Shown here piece after piece: positions 18,194-27,428 of a stretch of 64,000 nucleotides of DNA. The notes below the pieces were generated by a model. It did no database searches, had not been told where the DNA came from, and saw nothing but the letters and a program-made list of their open reading frames with translations. Each line of letters opens with the position of its first letter. Positions within the stretch are counted from its first letter, which is position 1. This DNA comes from Pelagicoccus enzymogenes (GTDB lineage: Bacteria; Verrucomicrobiota; Verrucomicrobiia; Opitutales; Opitutaceae), in assembly GCF_014803405.1 (NCBI RefSeq), contig NZ_JACYFG010000007.1, positions 434,001-498,000 on the forward strand, in the 5' to 3' direction. The position numbers and the translations under genes were made by a program.

Positions 18194-19162
18194 ATGATTA
18201 TGTCCGATAAGCCACTCATCTCGCACACGTACACAGCGGATCCCTCGGCCCACGTATTCGAGGGTAAGATCTACATCTATCCTTCCCACGACCGGGAAAC
18301 GGATCAGCCGACCAACGACAATGGAGACCAGTACGACATGGTCGACTACCATGTTTTCTCCATGGACTCCATCGACGGAGAAGTGACCGACCACGGAGTG
18401 GCCTTGGACATGAAGGATGTTCCTTGGGTCGACAAGCAGATGTGGGCGCCCGATGCCGCATTCAAGAACGGGAAGTACTACCTTTATTTTCCCGCCCGGG
18501 CAGCGGATGGGATTTTCCGGATCGGGGTGGCGGTCGGCGATCGGCCGGAGGGACCGTTCGTGCCGGAGCCGGAGCCTATAAAGGGAAGCTTCAGCATCGA
18601 CCCTGCGACTTTTGTCGATGACGACGGTGAAGCGTACCTTTATTTCGGCGGAATCTGGGGCGGCCAGTTGCAGAACTGGCAAGGCGACAGCTTCGATCCT
18701 GACGGTCAGGAGCCGGAGGGGGATACGCCTGCGTTGTTGCCGGTCGTGGGAAGGCTACGAGAGGACATGAAGGAATTTGCGGAGAAGCCACGTCGCATCG
18801 AGATTCGGGACGAGAACGGGGAATTGCTCAAGGGGAGGGACCACGACCGCCGTTTCTTTGAAGCGGCTTGGATGCACAAATACCAAGGGCGCTACTACTT
18901 TTCCTACTCGACGGGGGACACGCACTACCTCTGCTACGCAGTTGGAGACAATCCGTACGGTCCCTTCACTTACGGCGGTCGCATTCTGGAGCCGGTCCTC
19001 GGTTGGACGACCCACCATTCCATCGTCGAGTTTGAAGGTCGTTGGTACCTCTTTCATCACGACTGTGAGATTTCCAAAGGCGTCAATCACCTGCGTAACG
19101 TGAAGGTAAAGGAAATCTTCTACGACGAAGAGGGCAGAATCCTTCCGGTCGCCCGTGACTAA
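18194..19162 (+). CDS. Glycoside hydrolase family 43
   Basis: 322-residue five-bladed propeller glycosidase, probably a beta-xylosidase or alpha-L-arabinofuranosidase acting on hemicellulose oligomers. The three catalytic carboxylates of GH43 can be placed: Asp16 (YTADPSAHVF) as base, Asp136 (FSIDPATFVDDDG) as pKa modulator, and Glu223 (FFEAAWMHKY) as acid. No signal peptide is visible, so it should act in the cytoplasm on imported oligosaccharides. It is single-domain, without the C-terminal beta-sandwich of larger members. ATG at 18194, with an in-frame ATG two codons on. It is monocistronic and followed by an intrinsic terminator. It fits the GH10 xylanase found 11 kb away. Confidence 0.92.
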   Translation: MIMSDKPLISHTYTADPSAHVFEGKIYIYPSHDRETDQPTNDNGDQYDMVDYHVFSMDSIDGEVTDHGVALDMKDVPWVDKQMWAPDAAFKNGKYYLYFPARAADGIFRIGVAVGDRPEGPFVPEPEPIKGSFSIDPATFVDDDGEAYLYFGGIWGGQLQNWQGDSFDPDGQEPEGDTPALLPVVGRLREDMKEFAEKPRRIEIRDENGELLKGRDHDRRFFEAAWMHKYQGRYYFSYSTGDTHYLCYAVGDNPYGPFTYGGRILEPVLGWTTHHSIVEFEGRWYLFHHDCEISKGVNHLRNVKVKEIFYDEEGRILPVARD

Positions 19163-19196
19163 TTTCCGTTTTTCCGTTTGTTTCGGGGGTTTTAGA

Positions 19197-19226
19197 AGCG
19201 CTGCCGGTTCGCCGGCGGCGCTTTTT
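19197..19226 (+). terminator. Intrinsic terminator of GH43
   Basis: AGCGCTGCCGG-TTCG-CCGGC-GGCGCT-type stem (one G-T pair) followed by six T, 35 bp after the GH43 stop codon. Confidence 0.85.
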
Positions 19227-19426
19227 TGCGGATTTTTTGCTAAAGAAACGCGTCTCGAAGCCGAATAGGTAAGGGATCCTAATGGAGTTTTAGGCCGACA
19301 TCCCTAAGCGGCCCAACTTCGACAAGCGTCCAAGGCCCACGATGGCACGCATGTAACGGGAGATTAGACAAGCGCACTCAGTTTTTGGATACGAAGTCGC
19401 TTTCCAATCCACAACCCAGATTACAC

Positions 19427-19819
19427 ATGCAAAAAAAGCTATTATCATCCATCGTCGCCATCACGTTATTCATTGGGGGATCTCTGGTCCAAGCGGACAC
19501 TGCCGAGGAGACGCCCAAGCAAGCTCTCAAGGAAATCGTTGAGCTCTACAAGAAGAACGACTGGGAGCATTTGGTGAAGGAACGTTGCCTGGAGGCTCGC
19601 CACGCTCAGTCGGAAGCGGCGGTACAAGACTTGGTCAACAGCCTGAGCTCTCAATTTTCCGACGCCGAAACCTTGGACGCTCTCGTTGCCTCCTACGAAG
19701 CGGCGCTTTCCGCCGAACCCCAGATCGAGTCCGAAGGCACGGTCGCTATTTTCGCCAGCGAAATGGGTTCGGTCAGACTTTCTAAGATGGATAACGGGGC
19801 TTGGGGCCTTCGCTTCTAG
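19427..19819 (+). CDS. Small secreted protein of unknown function
   Basis: 130 residues. A clear signal peptide (MQKKLLSSIVAITLFIGG, cut after LVQA) precedes a soluble, acidic, mostly helical domain (TPKQALKEIVELYKKNDWEH ... VASYEAALSA) and a short strand-rich end (GSVRLSKMDNGAWGLRF). The end looks like the last strands of an NTF2/SnoaL-like cone fold, as in DUF4878-type proteins, but I cannot name the family. ATG at 19427 is chosen over a TTG at 19385 because the signal peptide starts there. It has its own strong terminator and no operon partner. Confidence 0.8.
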   Translation: MQKKLLSSIVAITLFIGGSLVQADTAEETPKQALKEIVELYKKNDWEHLVKERCLEARHAQSEAAVQDLVNSLSSQFSDAETLDALVASYEAALSAEPQIESEGTVAIFASEMGSVRLSKMDNGAWGLRF

Positions 19820-19874
19820 GAGCTCCGTTTTTTGTTCTATGGGATATCGTTAATCTAGTTTGTTTGATCTGAAT

Positions 19875-19906
19875 GCCTCCGGGGGTGGTAGCCCGGAGGC
19901 TTTTTT
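19875..19906 (+). terminator. Intrinsic terminator
   Basis: GCCTCCGGG-8 bases-CCCGGAGGC followed by six T, 55 bp after the small secreted protein gene. Perfect 9-bp stem. Confidence 0.9.
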
Positions 19907-20003
19907 GTGTTTGCGGATAGGGTGGAGAGAGCGGGGCCAAAGGTCATGGCATCCCGTCGTTGACTTTGCTTTTCAGATGGTTTGCCTCGGCCAGCCTCCC
20001 TGA

Positions 20004-22343
20004 ATGAAAGTCGTCCTCGCCGAAAAACCGTCCGTTGCCCGTGATATCGCCAAGCACCTGAATGCTGGCCAGAGACACGATGGCTATCTGGCTGGCGGGG
20101 ATTGGGCGGTGACATGGGCCTTCGGCCACCTGGTGGAGTTGAAGGAACCCGAAGAGTACCGCCCCGAGTGGAAGTCATGGAAAAAGAGCCTCTTGCCCAT
20201 CATTCCGGAGCAGTTCGAGTTGAGGGCGCGAGGGGACGACGGCGCTAAGAAGCAGTTGGCGACGGTCAAAAAGCTTTTTTCGGAAGCGGAGGAAATCATT
20301 TGCGCCACGGACGCCGGCCGAGAAGGCGAGCTCATCTTTCGCTATATTTTGGAGTGGGCGGGCTGTACGGAAAAGCCCGTCAAGCGTCTCTGGATAAGCT
20401 CTTTGACCAGCTCAGCGATCAGCAAGGGCTTCGCTTCGCTCAAGGACGGCAAGGATTTCGACACGCTACATGACGCGGCAAGGTGTCGTAGCGAGGCGGA
20501 CTGGATCGTCGGCATGAACGCCACCCGGTATTTCACAGTTGAATACGGGAAGCGAAACTTGCTGCTGAGCTTGGGACGCGTGCAGACTCCGATTCTCGCC
20601 ATGATCGTTGGTCGGGATACGGAGATTGAAAACTTCAAGTCCGAGGATTTCTGGGAGGTCCACACGCAGTGTCGCGAAACGAAGTTTCGTCATGTCGGCG
20701 GCAAGATCGCCGAGGAAGGAAAGGCTCAGGAGTTGCTGGCAAAAGTCGACGGCCAGCCGCTTGTGGTCAGCGACGTGCAGCAGAAGGACGAACGCACCAA
20801 TCCTCCCTTGCTTTTCGATCTAACCGAACTGCAGCGGGAGATGAACCGCCGTTACGGTTTTACGGCCGACCAGACCTTGCGCATCGCCCAGAACCTCTAC
20901 GAGCAGAAGCACATCACCTACCCGCGTACGGACAGCCGCTACCTTTCGACTGACTTGCAACCGACCATCGGACCGCTTCTCAAGCGACTGGCGGCTACGA
21001 AGTCCAAGGAGATAGAGCCCCTGGATCTCGAAAACCTTCCCTTCAACAAGCGAATCGTGGACGACAGCAAGGTATCGGATCACCACGCGATCATACCCAC
21101 TGAGGACTTGCCGCGGAATCTGAACGAGGACGAAGCTCGGGTTTACGATGCCGTGTTAGTGAGGTTGATCGCCGTTTTTTACCCGCCTTGTATCAAGGCT
21201 GTGACTACAGTAGAAGCGAAGGCGGCCGAAGAAGCTTTTCGCGCCAAGGGCACGGTTTTGCTGGATGCCGGCTGGCAGGCTCTTTACCCGCAAGCTGAAA
21301 AGAAGGCTGCAAAGGGGAAGAAGAAAAAGGAAGCGGAAGAACCGGCAGCCATGCCGAACTTCCAAGTAGGGGAGAGCAATCCTCACACGCCGAGTATCGA
21401 GAAGTTTAAGACCAACCCGCCAAAGCGTTTCACGGAGGCGACGCTCCTCTCGCTCATGGAAACTGCGGGTAAGATCGTCGACGACGAGGAGCTCAAGGAA
21501 GCGCTCAAGGACAAGGGGGTGGGAACGCCCGCCACGCGTGCCTCGATTATCGAGGTGCTGATACAGCGAAAGTATGTTGAGCGAAAGAAGAAGAATCTCA
21601 TCAGCACCGATAGCGGAAGGCATTTGATTTCGCTTATCCAGGACGAACGGCTCAAGTCTCCTGAACTTACGGGTGACTGGGAGTTTCGTTTGAAGAAGGT
21701 GGAACGCGGCGAACAGGACGCGGCCTCCTTCATGTCAGACGTCGTTGAATACACGAAGGAGATTCTCGCGAACGATGCAGGCAAGACAGTTGACCTGCGC
21801 AATTTAGGTCCCTGCCCGAAATGTCGCGCTCCAGTGATGCGCGGAAAAACTGGATACGGTTGTTCAAGTTGGCGGGATGGGTGCAAGTTCGTCATCAAGG
21901 ACGGCGAGTATGGCATGACCTTTCAGCCGGCATTGATGCGGGAACTGCTCTACAACGGACGAACCTTGGAACCGCACCCGATCGAGGACAAAGGGAAAAA
22001 GCTGCTGGGCTTTCTCGCTTTGGGAAGGGGCGGCAAACTCAAATTCGAGAAAGTCGAGACCAGCCAAGAGACCGGAGGCCAGGAAAAGTTTGGCGATTGT
22101 CCGATTTGCAAGAGTCCGATCGTGGAGGGCGCGAAGGGCTATGGTTGCTGCAATTGGAAAAATGGATGTCGCTTCATCGTGTGGAAGCAGGTGGCTCAGC
22201 GTCCGCTCTCCGCCGACGAAGCCCGAGCCTTGCTGGAAAAAGGGGTGGTTGGGCCGCTCGAAGGCTTCAAGTCAAAGGCGGGCAAGGAGTTCAGCGCGAA
22301 GCTGAAGATCCAAGGCGACAAAGTTCAATTCGACTTCAGCTAG
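20004..22343 (+). CDS. topB: DNA topoisomerase III (type IA)
   Basis: 779 residues. It relaxes or decatenates DNA through a 5'-phosphotyrosyl link. The N-terminal Toprim domain has the catalytic Glu in VVLAEKPSVARDIA and the acidic pair in DAGREGELIFR. LLSLGRVQTPILAMIV and YPRTDSRYL with active Tyr306 follow, then FTEATLLSLMETAG and GVGTPATRASIIE. These Toprim and active-site versions are of the topoisomerase III class and not TopA. The C terminus carries two four-cysteine zinc-ribbon-like repeats (CPKCRAPVMRGKTGYGC and CPICKSPIVEGAKGYGC), followed by a short motif seen at the end of many TopB proteins. It is a single gene, with no plasmid or transfer genes nearby. Confidence 0.95.
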   Translation: MKVVLAEKPSVARDIAKHLNAGQRHDGYLAGGDWAVTWAFGHLVELKEPEEYRPEWKSWKKSLLPIIPEQFELRARGDDGAKKQLATVKKLFSEAEEIICATDAGREGELIFRYILEWAGCTEKPVKRLWISSLTSSAISKGFASLKDGKDFDTLHDAARCRSEADWIVGMNATRYFTVEYGKRNLLLSLGRVQTPILAMIVGRDTEIENFKSEDFWEVHTQCRETKFRHVGGKIAEEGKAQELLAKVDGQPLVVSDVQQKDERTNPPLLFDLTELQREMNRRYGFTADQTLRIAQNLYEQKHITYPRTDSRYLSTDLQPTIGPLLKRLAATKSKEIEPLDLENLPFNKRIVDDSKVSDHHAIIPTEDLPRNLNEDEARVYDAVLVRLIAVFYPPCIKAVTTVEAKAAEEAFRAKGTVLLDAGWQALYPQAEKKAAKGKKKKEAEEPAAMPNFQVGESNPHTPSIEKFKTNPPKRFTEATLLSLMETAGKIVDDEELKEALKDKGVGTPATRASIIEVLIQRKYVERKKKNLISTDSGRHLISLIQDERLKSPELTGDWEFRLKKVERGEQDAASFMSDVVEYTKEILANDAGKTVDLRNLGPCPKCRAPVMRGKTGYGCSSWRDGCKFVIKDGEYGMTFQPALMRELLYNGRTLEPHPIEDKGKKLLGFLALGRGGKLKFEKVETSQETGGQEKFGDCPICKSPIVEGAKGYGCCNWKNGCRFIVWKQVAQRPLSADEARALLEKGVVGPLEGFKSKAGKEFSAKLKIQGDKVQFDFS

Positions 22344-22433
22344 CCGGTTCTATTCTATAGAGCGAACGAGGCGCGAGCCATCACAACGGAATTTTTTTTC
22401 GTACGATGGCAAAAGGGGTGTATTTTAAGTGCC

Positions 22434-24251
22434 ATGTTTATCACCCCGTTTTCATCGCTTCGCCGCGCGCTCCTGAGCCTGTCGGCTCTCATTTTCGCAT
22501 TTTCCGTTCATGCGCAGCCATCGGGCGGACCCTACGGTCCGATTCGCTTGAACTATGAACTACCTCAAGTTGATGGATCCATTTACTACGTTGCTCCTGA
22601 CGGGCAGGCGGAGCAGTCCGGCTTGTCGCTGGATCAAGCCACAAGCATAGAGGCGGCCTTCGAGAAGGCGGTTACTGGCGATGCGATCGTGCTACGGGGA
22701 GGGACCTATCGGACGGGCGATCTGGTTTTCAACCAAGGGCTTGTCATCCAGCCTTACGCGGACGAGGTACCGATCCTGAAGGGAACAGCTATTGCCGACG
22801 AATGGGAAGCGCTGCGCGACGGGCTTTGGCGCGTCAAATGGGAAACGCTCTTCCCGATGAAGCCTCAGCCTTGGTGGCGTCGCCACCGGGAAGCAGCCCG
22901 CACTCCGATGTATCGATTCAACAACGACATGGTTTTCGTCGATGGACGCATGTTGCGCCAAGTGGGGTGGCCGGGTGAATTGGACGAGAACTCTTTCTAC
23001 ATCGACTACGAGGAAGGCTATGTCTACACGGCGACCGATCCGGAAGGGAAGACTTTAGAGATCACCGTTTTCGACAACGCGTTGACGCGATCTACCAAGG
23101 AAGTCCATGGCATGGCGCCGAGCACGGTCGGGCCGCAGGTCAGGGGCATTGTATTCACCCAATATGCGTACCGCGCCATAGAGATCGAGGGATACGATCC
23201 GGAGGAGGTGTCACCAGAATCGGCGCACGGCAAGGACGTGGTCGGATCCGTCTTCGAGCACTGCACGTTTAGCTACTGCTCGCGGGTAGGGGGATACTTC
23301 CGTGGCGACGGACTGGTTATTCGCCATTGTCTCGTAAGCCACACCAGCACGGAAGGCTTGTTTATTCTCAGCTCGAACGACGTTCTGATCGAGAGGAACA
23401 TCGTGACGCACAACAACATGGAGAAGATCACGGGCTACTATGTGACCGCGATCAAGATCTTCAACCAATGCTACCGCGTAACCTGCCGGGAGAACCTTAT
23501 CATCGACAATGAAGATTCGAGCGGAATTTGGTACGACGTAGGAAACGTAGACGGGTTGTTCGTCAACAACTGGATACAGAATACTGACAACGGCTTCTTC
23601 TTCGAAATTTCCAAGGGAGCGGTCTGCGCGGGCAATGTGTTCGTGGACTGCCCGCAAGCGATATTCATACTCAACAGCGAACGCGTTCGCGTGTACCAAA
23701 ACACGATGGTGAACAGCACCGTTACGTTCGAGCGCACGAATAGAAGCGCCGTGGGAGATCATTTCGATTGGCACCCCGCCAGCGGTCCTGGCGTGGAGGA
23801 GCGCCACAGTCATGTTTTCATGGGCAATCTGCTTTACGCGGACGACAACCACCGCGGACCTTTGCTCAAATTTCGCCAAAGCGAAGTGCTCAAGGAATTG
23901 ATGACGGAGCCGCAGGTCGAGCGCATCGAGGCGAACGTGTATGTACAAGATGGGTACGTGAACGATGGACCCCTGATTCAATGGAGCCCGGTGAGCGGCG
24001 AAGGTAACTCCGTCTTGCTCGACACCCACGAAGAACTGAACGCTCTGATTCCGGGATTTGCGGAAGGCTCGCAGTCCTTCGTTGGATACAACGGGTCCAT
24101 GTTTCACGGAAAAGAGACTTTGCGCTTCGAGTTGATGCCAGATTTTGCAGGAGTCCGCTCGCAAGCGGACCTGCCCAAGGAGGCTTTGGAAGCCCTAAGC
24201 TGGAAAAAGCGGGACGTAACCTTCCCCGGCGCCTTTCCCCCAGCGGACTAA
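22434..24251 (+). CDS. Secreted right-handed beta-helix protein
   Basis: 605 residues with a signal peptide (about 1-27, FSVHAQ). An N-terminal DUF1565-like segment (IYYVAPDGQAEQSGLSLDQA ... AVTGDAIVLRGGTYR) opens the helix. The middle (about 230-440) shows repeated short coils with Asn ladders (SSNDVLIERNIVTHNN, RENLIIDNEDSSGIWYDVG, NGFFFEISKGAVCAGNVF), the parallel beta-helix pattern of polysaccharide lyases and glycan-binding proteins (PF13229). Catalytic residues of a particular lyase family could not be placed. The substrate is probably a polysaccharide, which fits the xylanolytic context. It stands alone, 90 bp after topB. Confidence 0.85.
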   Translation: MFITPFSSLRRALLSLSALIFAFSVHAQPSGGPYGPIRLNYELPQVDGSIYYVAPDGQAEQSGLSLDQATSIEAAFEKAVTGDAIVLRGGTYRTGDLVFNQGLVIQPYADEVPILKGTAIADEWEALRDGLWRVKWETLFPMKPQPWWRRHREAARTPMYRFNNDMVFVDGRMLRQVGWPGELDENSFYIDYEEGYVYTATDPEGKTLEITVFDNALTRSTKEVHGMAPSTVGPQVRGIVFTQYAYRAIEIEGYDPEEVSPESAHGKDVVGSVFEHCTFSYCSRVGGYFRGDGLVIRHCLVSHTSTEGLFILSSNDVLIERNIVTHNNMEKITGYYVTAIKIFNQCYRVTCRENLIIDNEDSSGIWYDVGNVDGLFVNNWIQNTDNGFFFEISKGAVCAGNVFVDCPQAIFILNSERVRVYQNTMVNSTVTFERTNRSAVGDHFDWHPASGPGVEERHSHVFMGNLLYADDNHRGPLLKFRQSEVLKELMTEPQVERIEANVYVQDGYVNDGPLIQWSPVSGEGNSVLLDTHEELNALIPGFAEGSQSFVGYNGSMFHGKETLRFELMPDFAGVRSQADLPKEALEALSWKKRDVTFPGAFPPAD

Positions 24252-24554
24252 CGCTTGTTTTCCCCGGCCTTAAAGGACCGGTTCGTTCCGCTTGAAAAGG
24301 CCGCTCTATAGAAAGAACGAAGTGCGATCCAAATGGTGTTGGATTATGAAGAATTGACCCTAGTTTAGGCTTAATTCTGACGGCTACGTTTTGTATCGCT
24401 GAACCCCTGCGAGAGCCGACTCTCCTTCTATGCCGTTCAGCTATTGATCCAGTCGTGGGGAGGCACGTTTGTTCATTTTTTGGGAGCCTTTTGGTTTGGG
24501 GCTCCCAGATGCTACCGCTAGTCGAGGGGTAGCGGTTTTCGGGGTCGACAGCCG
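24252..24554. other. Intergenic region between convergent beta-helix and GtrA-like genes
   Basis: 303 bp without a gene. It holds two hairpins: TGGGAGCC-11-GGCTCCCA at 24481-24507, and ACCGCTA-9-TAGCGGT followed by four T at 24514-24540. Either may end transcription; the second reads rightward. An imperfect palindrome around CCGGCCTTAAAGGACCGG lies near 24265. Confidence 0.45.
24514..24540 (+). terminator. Possible weak terminator hairpin
   Basis: ACCGCTA-9-TAGCGGT then TTTT. A 7-bp stem and a short T-run, far (about 260 bp) from the upstream gene's stop, so only a candidate. Confidence 0.35.
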
Positions 24555-24959
24555 CTATCCCTCTTCAATTTCCCGCTTGCGGAAGACGAAGAATTTCTGC
24601 CCGACGAAGTTCCAGCATGCCCAGACGAAGGTGGCGGCGAGGAAGGCGGGATTGGAGGCTCCAGGATTCGCGGCGGCGTAGTCGTGCACGAGGCTGTTGA
24701 TAACCCACCCAGTCAAGTAGAGCAGCCCGAAGCGCAGGGGTTCACTGGCGCTGAAGCCTCGGTTCTTGAACGTGAAGTGCTTGTGGGCGAAGTAGCCCCA
24801 AGCGAAGATACACACGAAGCTGACGCGTTTCGCCCATGAGCTGTCGAGCATGGTGAAGTGGCTCAGGAAGCTGTAGACGCCGTAGTCGATCGACAGCGAG
24901 ACGCCACTTACGATAAGGAAGCGGATGGCCTGTAGAGCTGTCTTTCGCGATTCGTCCAT
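24555..24959 (-). CDS. GtrA-like membrane protein
   Basis: 134 residues with four predicted transmembrane helices (about 9-30, 40-58, 72-92, 105-122). The GtrA (PF04138) pattern is clear: AIRFLIVSGVSLSIDYGVY at the start, GYFAHKHFTF in the second loop and FVGQKFFVFRKRE at the end. Members flip undecaprenyl-linked sugars or help in O-antigen or cell-wall glycosylation. The usual glycosyltransferase partner (GtrB) is not adjacent. The gene is divergent from the DEAD-box helicase. Confidence 0.9.
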   Translation of the reverse strand: MDESRKTALQAIRFLIVSGVSLSIDYGVYSFLSHFTMLDSSWAKRVSFVCIFAWGYFAHKHFTFKNRGFSASEPLRFGLLYLTGWVINSLVHDYAAANPGASNPAFLAATFVWACWNFVGQKFFVFRKREIEEG

Positions 24960-25118
24960 CTGTTTGGGATTCCGGGTCGGAGGAGCCGTACTAAGTGACG
25001 GGACAGCGGGGATGCAAAGTTTTTTTCTGTTCCCGAGGCGCTTGTAAGGGCTTCGCTGCAGAGGTCGTAGTTTGACAAACGGAACATTGCCCCCATCAAC
25101 TCGGCAGTTAATCGCGAT

Positions 25119-26237
25119 ATGAAAACATTTAAGGAATTAGGAGTAGCAGCGGATCTGATCAAAGGGATCGAGGAGAAAGGGATTTTCGAACCTACCGAGA
25201 TACAGGAGCTTACGATTCCTTACCTTTTGGCTAACAAGGGGGATTTCGTGGGACAGGCGCAGACAGGGACGGGCAAGACGGCCGCTTTCGGCCTCCCGCT
25301 CTTGCAGAAGATCGACCCGAAGCAGAAGCAGGTGCAGGCCTTGATCCTCAGCCCGACCCGCGAATTGGCCAAGCAAATCGCCAAGCAGCTTTTCCACTAC
25401 ACCAAGTATACGTCGAAGATCTTTACGGAGGCGGTTGCCGGCGGCGAAAAAATCGAGGAGCAAATCGCGGCGCTCGCGCGCCCGACTCATATCGTGGTTG
25501 CGACCCCCGGCCGCTTGATCGATTTGCTCAAGGCCCAAGCGGTGGATCTCTCTAATATCGATACGCTGGTGCTGGACGAAGCGGACGAGATGCTCAGCCT
25601 CGGATTCAAGGATGACTTGAACAAGATTCTGGAGTTCACCCGCGGCGCCAATAACACCTGGCTGTTTTCCGCCACCATGCCGAAGGGCGTAAAGGCCATC
25701 ATCGAACGCTACCTCTCGCCTGACGCCAAGCACATCACGGTAGACCGTCGCAATCCGGTCAACAAGAACATCGATCACTGGTTCACGGTTTGCACGATCG
25801 AGGAAAAACCTGACGAGATCGCTCGTTTCATCAAGGCTCAGAAAGGTCAGCCAGGCGTGGTTTTTTGCCGTTCGAAGGCAGGGGTACAAAACTTGGCTCG
25901 CGAGCTGGAGGAGCGGAGCTTCGAAGTGGCGACCTTGCAAGGCGACCTTTCGCAAAAGGACCGCGACAAGGTAATGCGAGCCTTCCGCAAAGGGCGTGCC
26001 GAGGTTTTGGTATCTACGGACGTTTCCGCAAGGGGCATCGACGTGGAAGGATTGGCCTATGTGGTTCATCACCAATTGCCGGACCAGATCGAATACTACA
26101 CGCATCGCAGCGGCCGCACGGCTAGAGCGGGCAGGAAGGGCGTTTCCATGGCTTTCATCACCAAGGGCGACTTCAAGCGCATCAAGGAGCTGGAGGCTGA
26201 GCTGCACATCAAGTTTCGCCAAATCAGGCAAGATTAG
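25119..26237 (+). CDS. DEAD-box ATP-dependent RNA helicase
   Basis: 372 residues, which is little more than the two RecA-like domains. It unwinds RNA duplexes, likely in ribosome assembly or cold adaptation. Motifs in order: Q motif (FEPTEIQELTIP), I AQTGTGKT at 47-54, Ia PTRELA, GG, Ib TPGR, II DEAD at 153-156, III SAT at 184-186, IV VVFCRSK, V STDVSARGIDV, VI HRSGRTARAG. There is no C-terminal RNA-binding (DbpA or basic) extension, unlike CsdA or DbpA, so it is a minimal RhlE/CsdA-like helicase. ATG start without an evident Shine-Dalgarno. A consensus TTGACA lies about 50 bp upstream, but a matching -10 is poor. Confidence 0.95.
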   Translation: MKTFKELGVAADLIKGIEEKGIFEPTEIQELTIPYLLANKGDFVGQAQTGTGKTAAFGLPLLQKIDPKQKQVQALILSPTRELAKQIAKQLFHYTKYTSKIFTEAVAGGEKIEEQIAALARPTHIVVATPGRLIDLLKAQAVDLSNIDTLVLDEADEMLSLGFKDDLNKILEFTRGANNTWLFSATMPKGVKAIIERYLSPDAKHITVDRRNPVNKNIDHWFTVCTIEEKPDEIARFIKAQKGQPGVVFCRSKAGVQNLARELEERSFEVATLQGDLSQKDRDKVMRAFRKGRAEVLVSTDVSARGIDVEGLAYVVHHQLPDQIEYYTHRSGRTARAGRKGVSMAFITKGDFKRIKELEAELHIKFRQIRQD

Positions 26238-26324
26238 CGTCAGACCGGTCTTTCGGCGCTGCGCTTAGCCAGCCTCCTAGTCGAGCAGTATCCCTGTACG
26301 CTAGGACACGCGTTTTTGAGGTTT

Positions 26325-26347
26325 CCTAACGGTGAACAGCCGTTAGG
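26325..26347. promoter_or_regulatory. Inverted repeat just before the DUF3500 gene
   Basis: CCTAACGG-7-CCGTTAGG, perfect 8-bp arms, ends 8 bp before the ATG at 26356. There is no T-run. It could mask the start region in the mRNA or be an operator. The sequence shares CCTAA/TTAGG ends with the repeat at 4897-4914. Confidence 0.4.
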
Positions 26348-26355
26348 ATCTCCGC

Positions 26356-27399
26356 ATGCCCCAACCGTTTTGCGCCCCAGTTTTGTCGCGGCTCGTCTAC
26401 CTTTTGTCAGTGTTCTCAATAGGTCTCCAAGGGGCGCTCCTGCGAGGGGAAGAGGTGGGAGACGCAATGGAAAAGGCAGCGGTCGCTTTTCTGCAAAGTC
26501 TCGAGCCGGAGCAGCTGCAGCTTGCCCAACACTCCTTCGACGAGCAACGCAAGGACTGGCACTTCGTGCCGCGAGATCGCAAAGGGCTGTCGCTCGAACG
26601 AATGGCATCCGAGCAGCATGCGCTTGCCTACGCTCTGCTGAGGCGGGGGCTCAGCGAGCAAGGGGTGCAAACGGTTGAAAATATTCGTAGCTTGGAGTCC
26701 ATCTTGCAGGCGTTGGAAGGCCCGAGTCGCTTCTTTGAGCGAGATCCGGAAGACTATCACTTTTACGTTTTTGGAAATCCTAGCGACGACACGTGGGGAT
26801 GGCGATTCGAGGGGCATCACGTGTCAATCAACGCGACTGTGGTGAAGGGGGAAGGTGTGTCGATGTCCCCACGCTTTCTAGGGGCAAATCCAGCAGAGGT
26901 GCCCAGTGGCGAGCGGAAAGGACTTCGTGCGTTGGCTGCGGAGGAAGACCTTGCATTCGCTCTGGCTGAAAGTTTCAGCGCGGAACAGCTGGCAAAAGCG
27001 GTTTTCCGTTCGAACGCTCCGCGCGATATCTTCACTGGCGCCCATCGTAAAGTCAGTCCCTTGCCGGTCGAAGGGATTGCGTATCCGGAGTTGGACACGG
27101 TTCAGCAATCCCGTTTGCGGGCGCTTCTCGAAGTCTATGTTTCGAAGGCGGAACGCGAGCTAGGTGAAGCGGTCTTGGCGGAGCTGGAGAATGGAGGCTG
27201 GGAACTTGTTCGATTTGGCTGGGCAGGGCCCGTGGATCGAGAGCAAGGCAACTACTATTATTTGCAAGGCGCCCGTTTTCTCATCGAGTACGACAATACG
27301 CAGAACGGAAACAACCATATCCACAGCGTTTGGCGGGAATTCGACGGAGACTTCGGCGAGGACTTGATCCAGTCGCATCGCCACCAGCACGCTCACTGA
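26356..27399 (+). CDS. DUF3500 family secreted protein
   Basis: 347 residues with an N-terminal signal peptide (about 1-30). The whole mature chain matches the DUF3500 (PF12006) layout as I know it: paired segments with Gln at turns (FLQSLEPEQLQLAQ), an RKDWHFVP and RKGLSLERM motif, WGWRFEGHHVSINATVV, FLGANPAEV, LRALAAEEDLAF, and a very conserved end IEYDNTQNGNNHIHSVWREF then DFGEDLIQSHRHQHAH. The many conserved His and acidic residues suggest a metal-dependent activity, but no biochemical role is established to my knowledge. A perfect inverted repeat sits right before the start. The VOC gene follows 29 bp later and may be co-transcribed. Confidence 0.85.
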   Translation: MPQPFCAPVLSRLVYLLSVFSIGLQGALLRGEEVGDAMEKAAVAFLQSLEPEQLQLAQHSFDEQRKDWHFVPRDRKGLSLERMASEQHALAYALLRRGLSEQGVQTVENIRSLESILQALEGPSRFFERDPEDYHFYVFGNPSDDTWGWRFEGHHVSINATVVKGEGVSMSPRFLGANPAEVPSGERKGLRALAAEEDLAFALAESFSAEQLAKAVFRSNAPRDIFTGAHRKVSPLPVEGIAYPELDTVQQSRLRALLEVYVSKAERELGEAVLAELENGGWELVRFGWAGPVDREQGNYYYLQGARFLIEYDNTQNGNNHIHSVWREFDGDFGEDLIQSHRHQHAH

Positions 27400-27428
27400 C
27401 TTCCAATAGAAACACCTGTATCCAAATT

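Noticed and set aside
23211-24164. A 317-codon open frame on the minus strand
   Set aside because: Antisense to the beta-helix protein gene; no family pattern.
25137-26231. A long open frame on the minus strand
   Set aside because: It lies fully inside the DEAD-box helicase gene, whose motifs are unambiguous. Long antisense frames are common in such GC-rich coding DNA.
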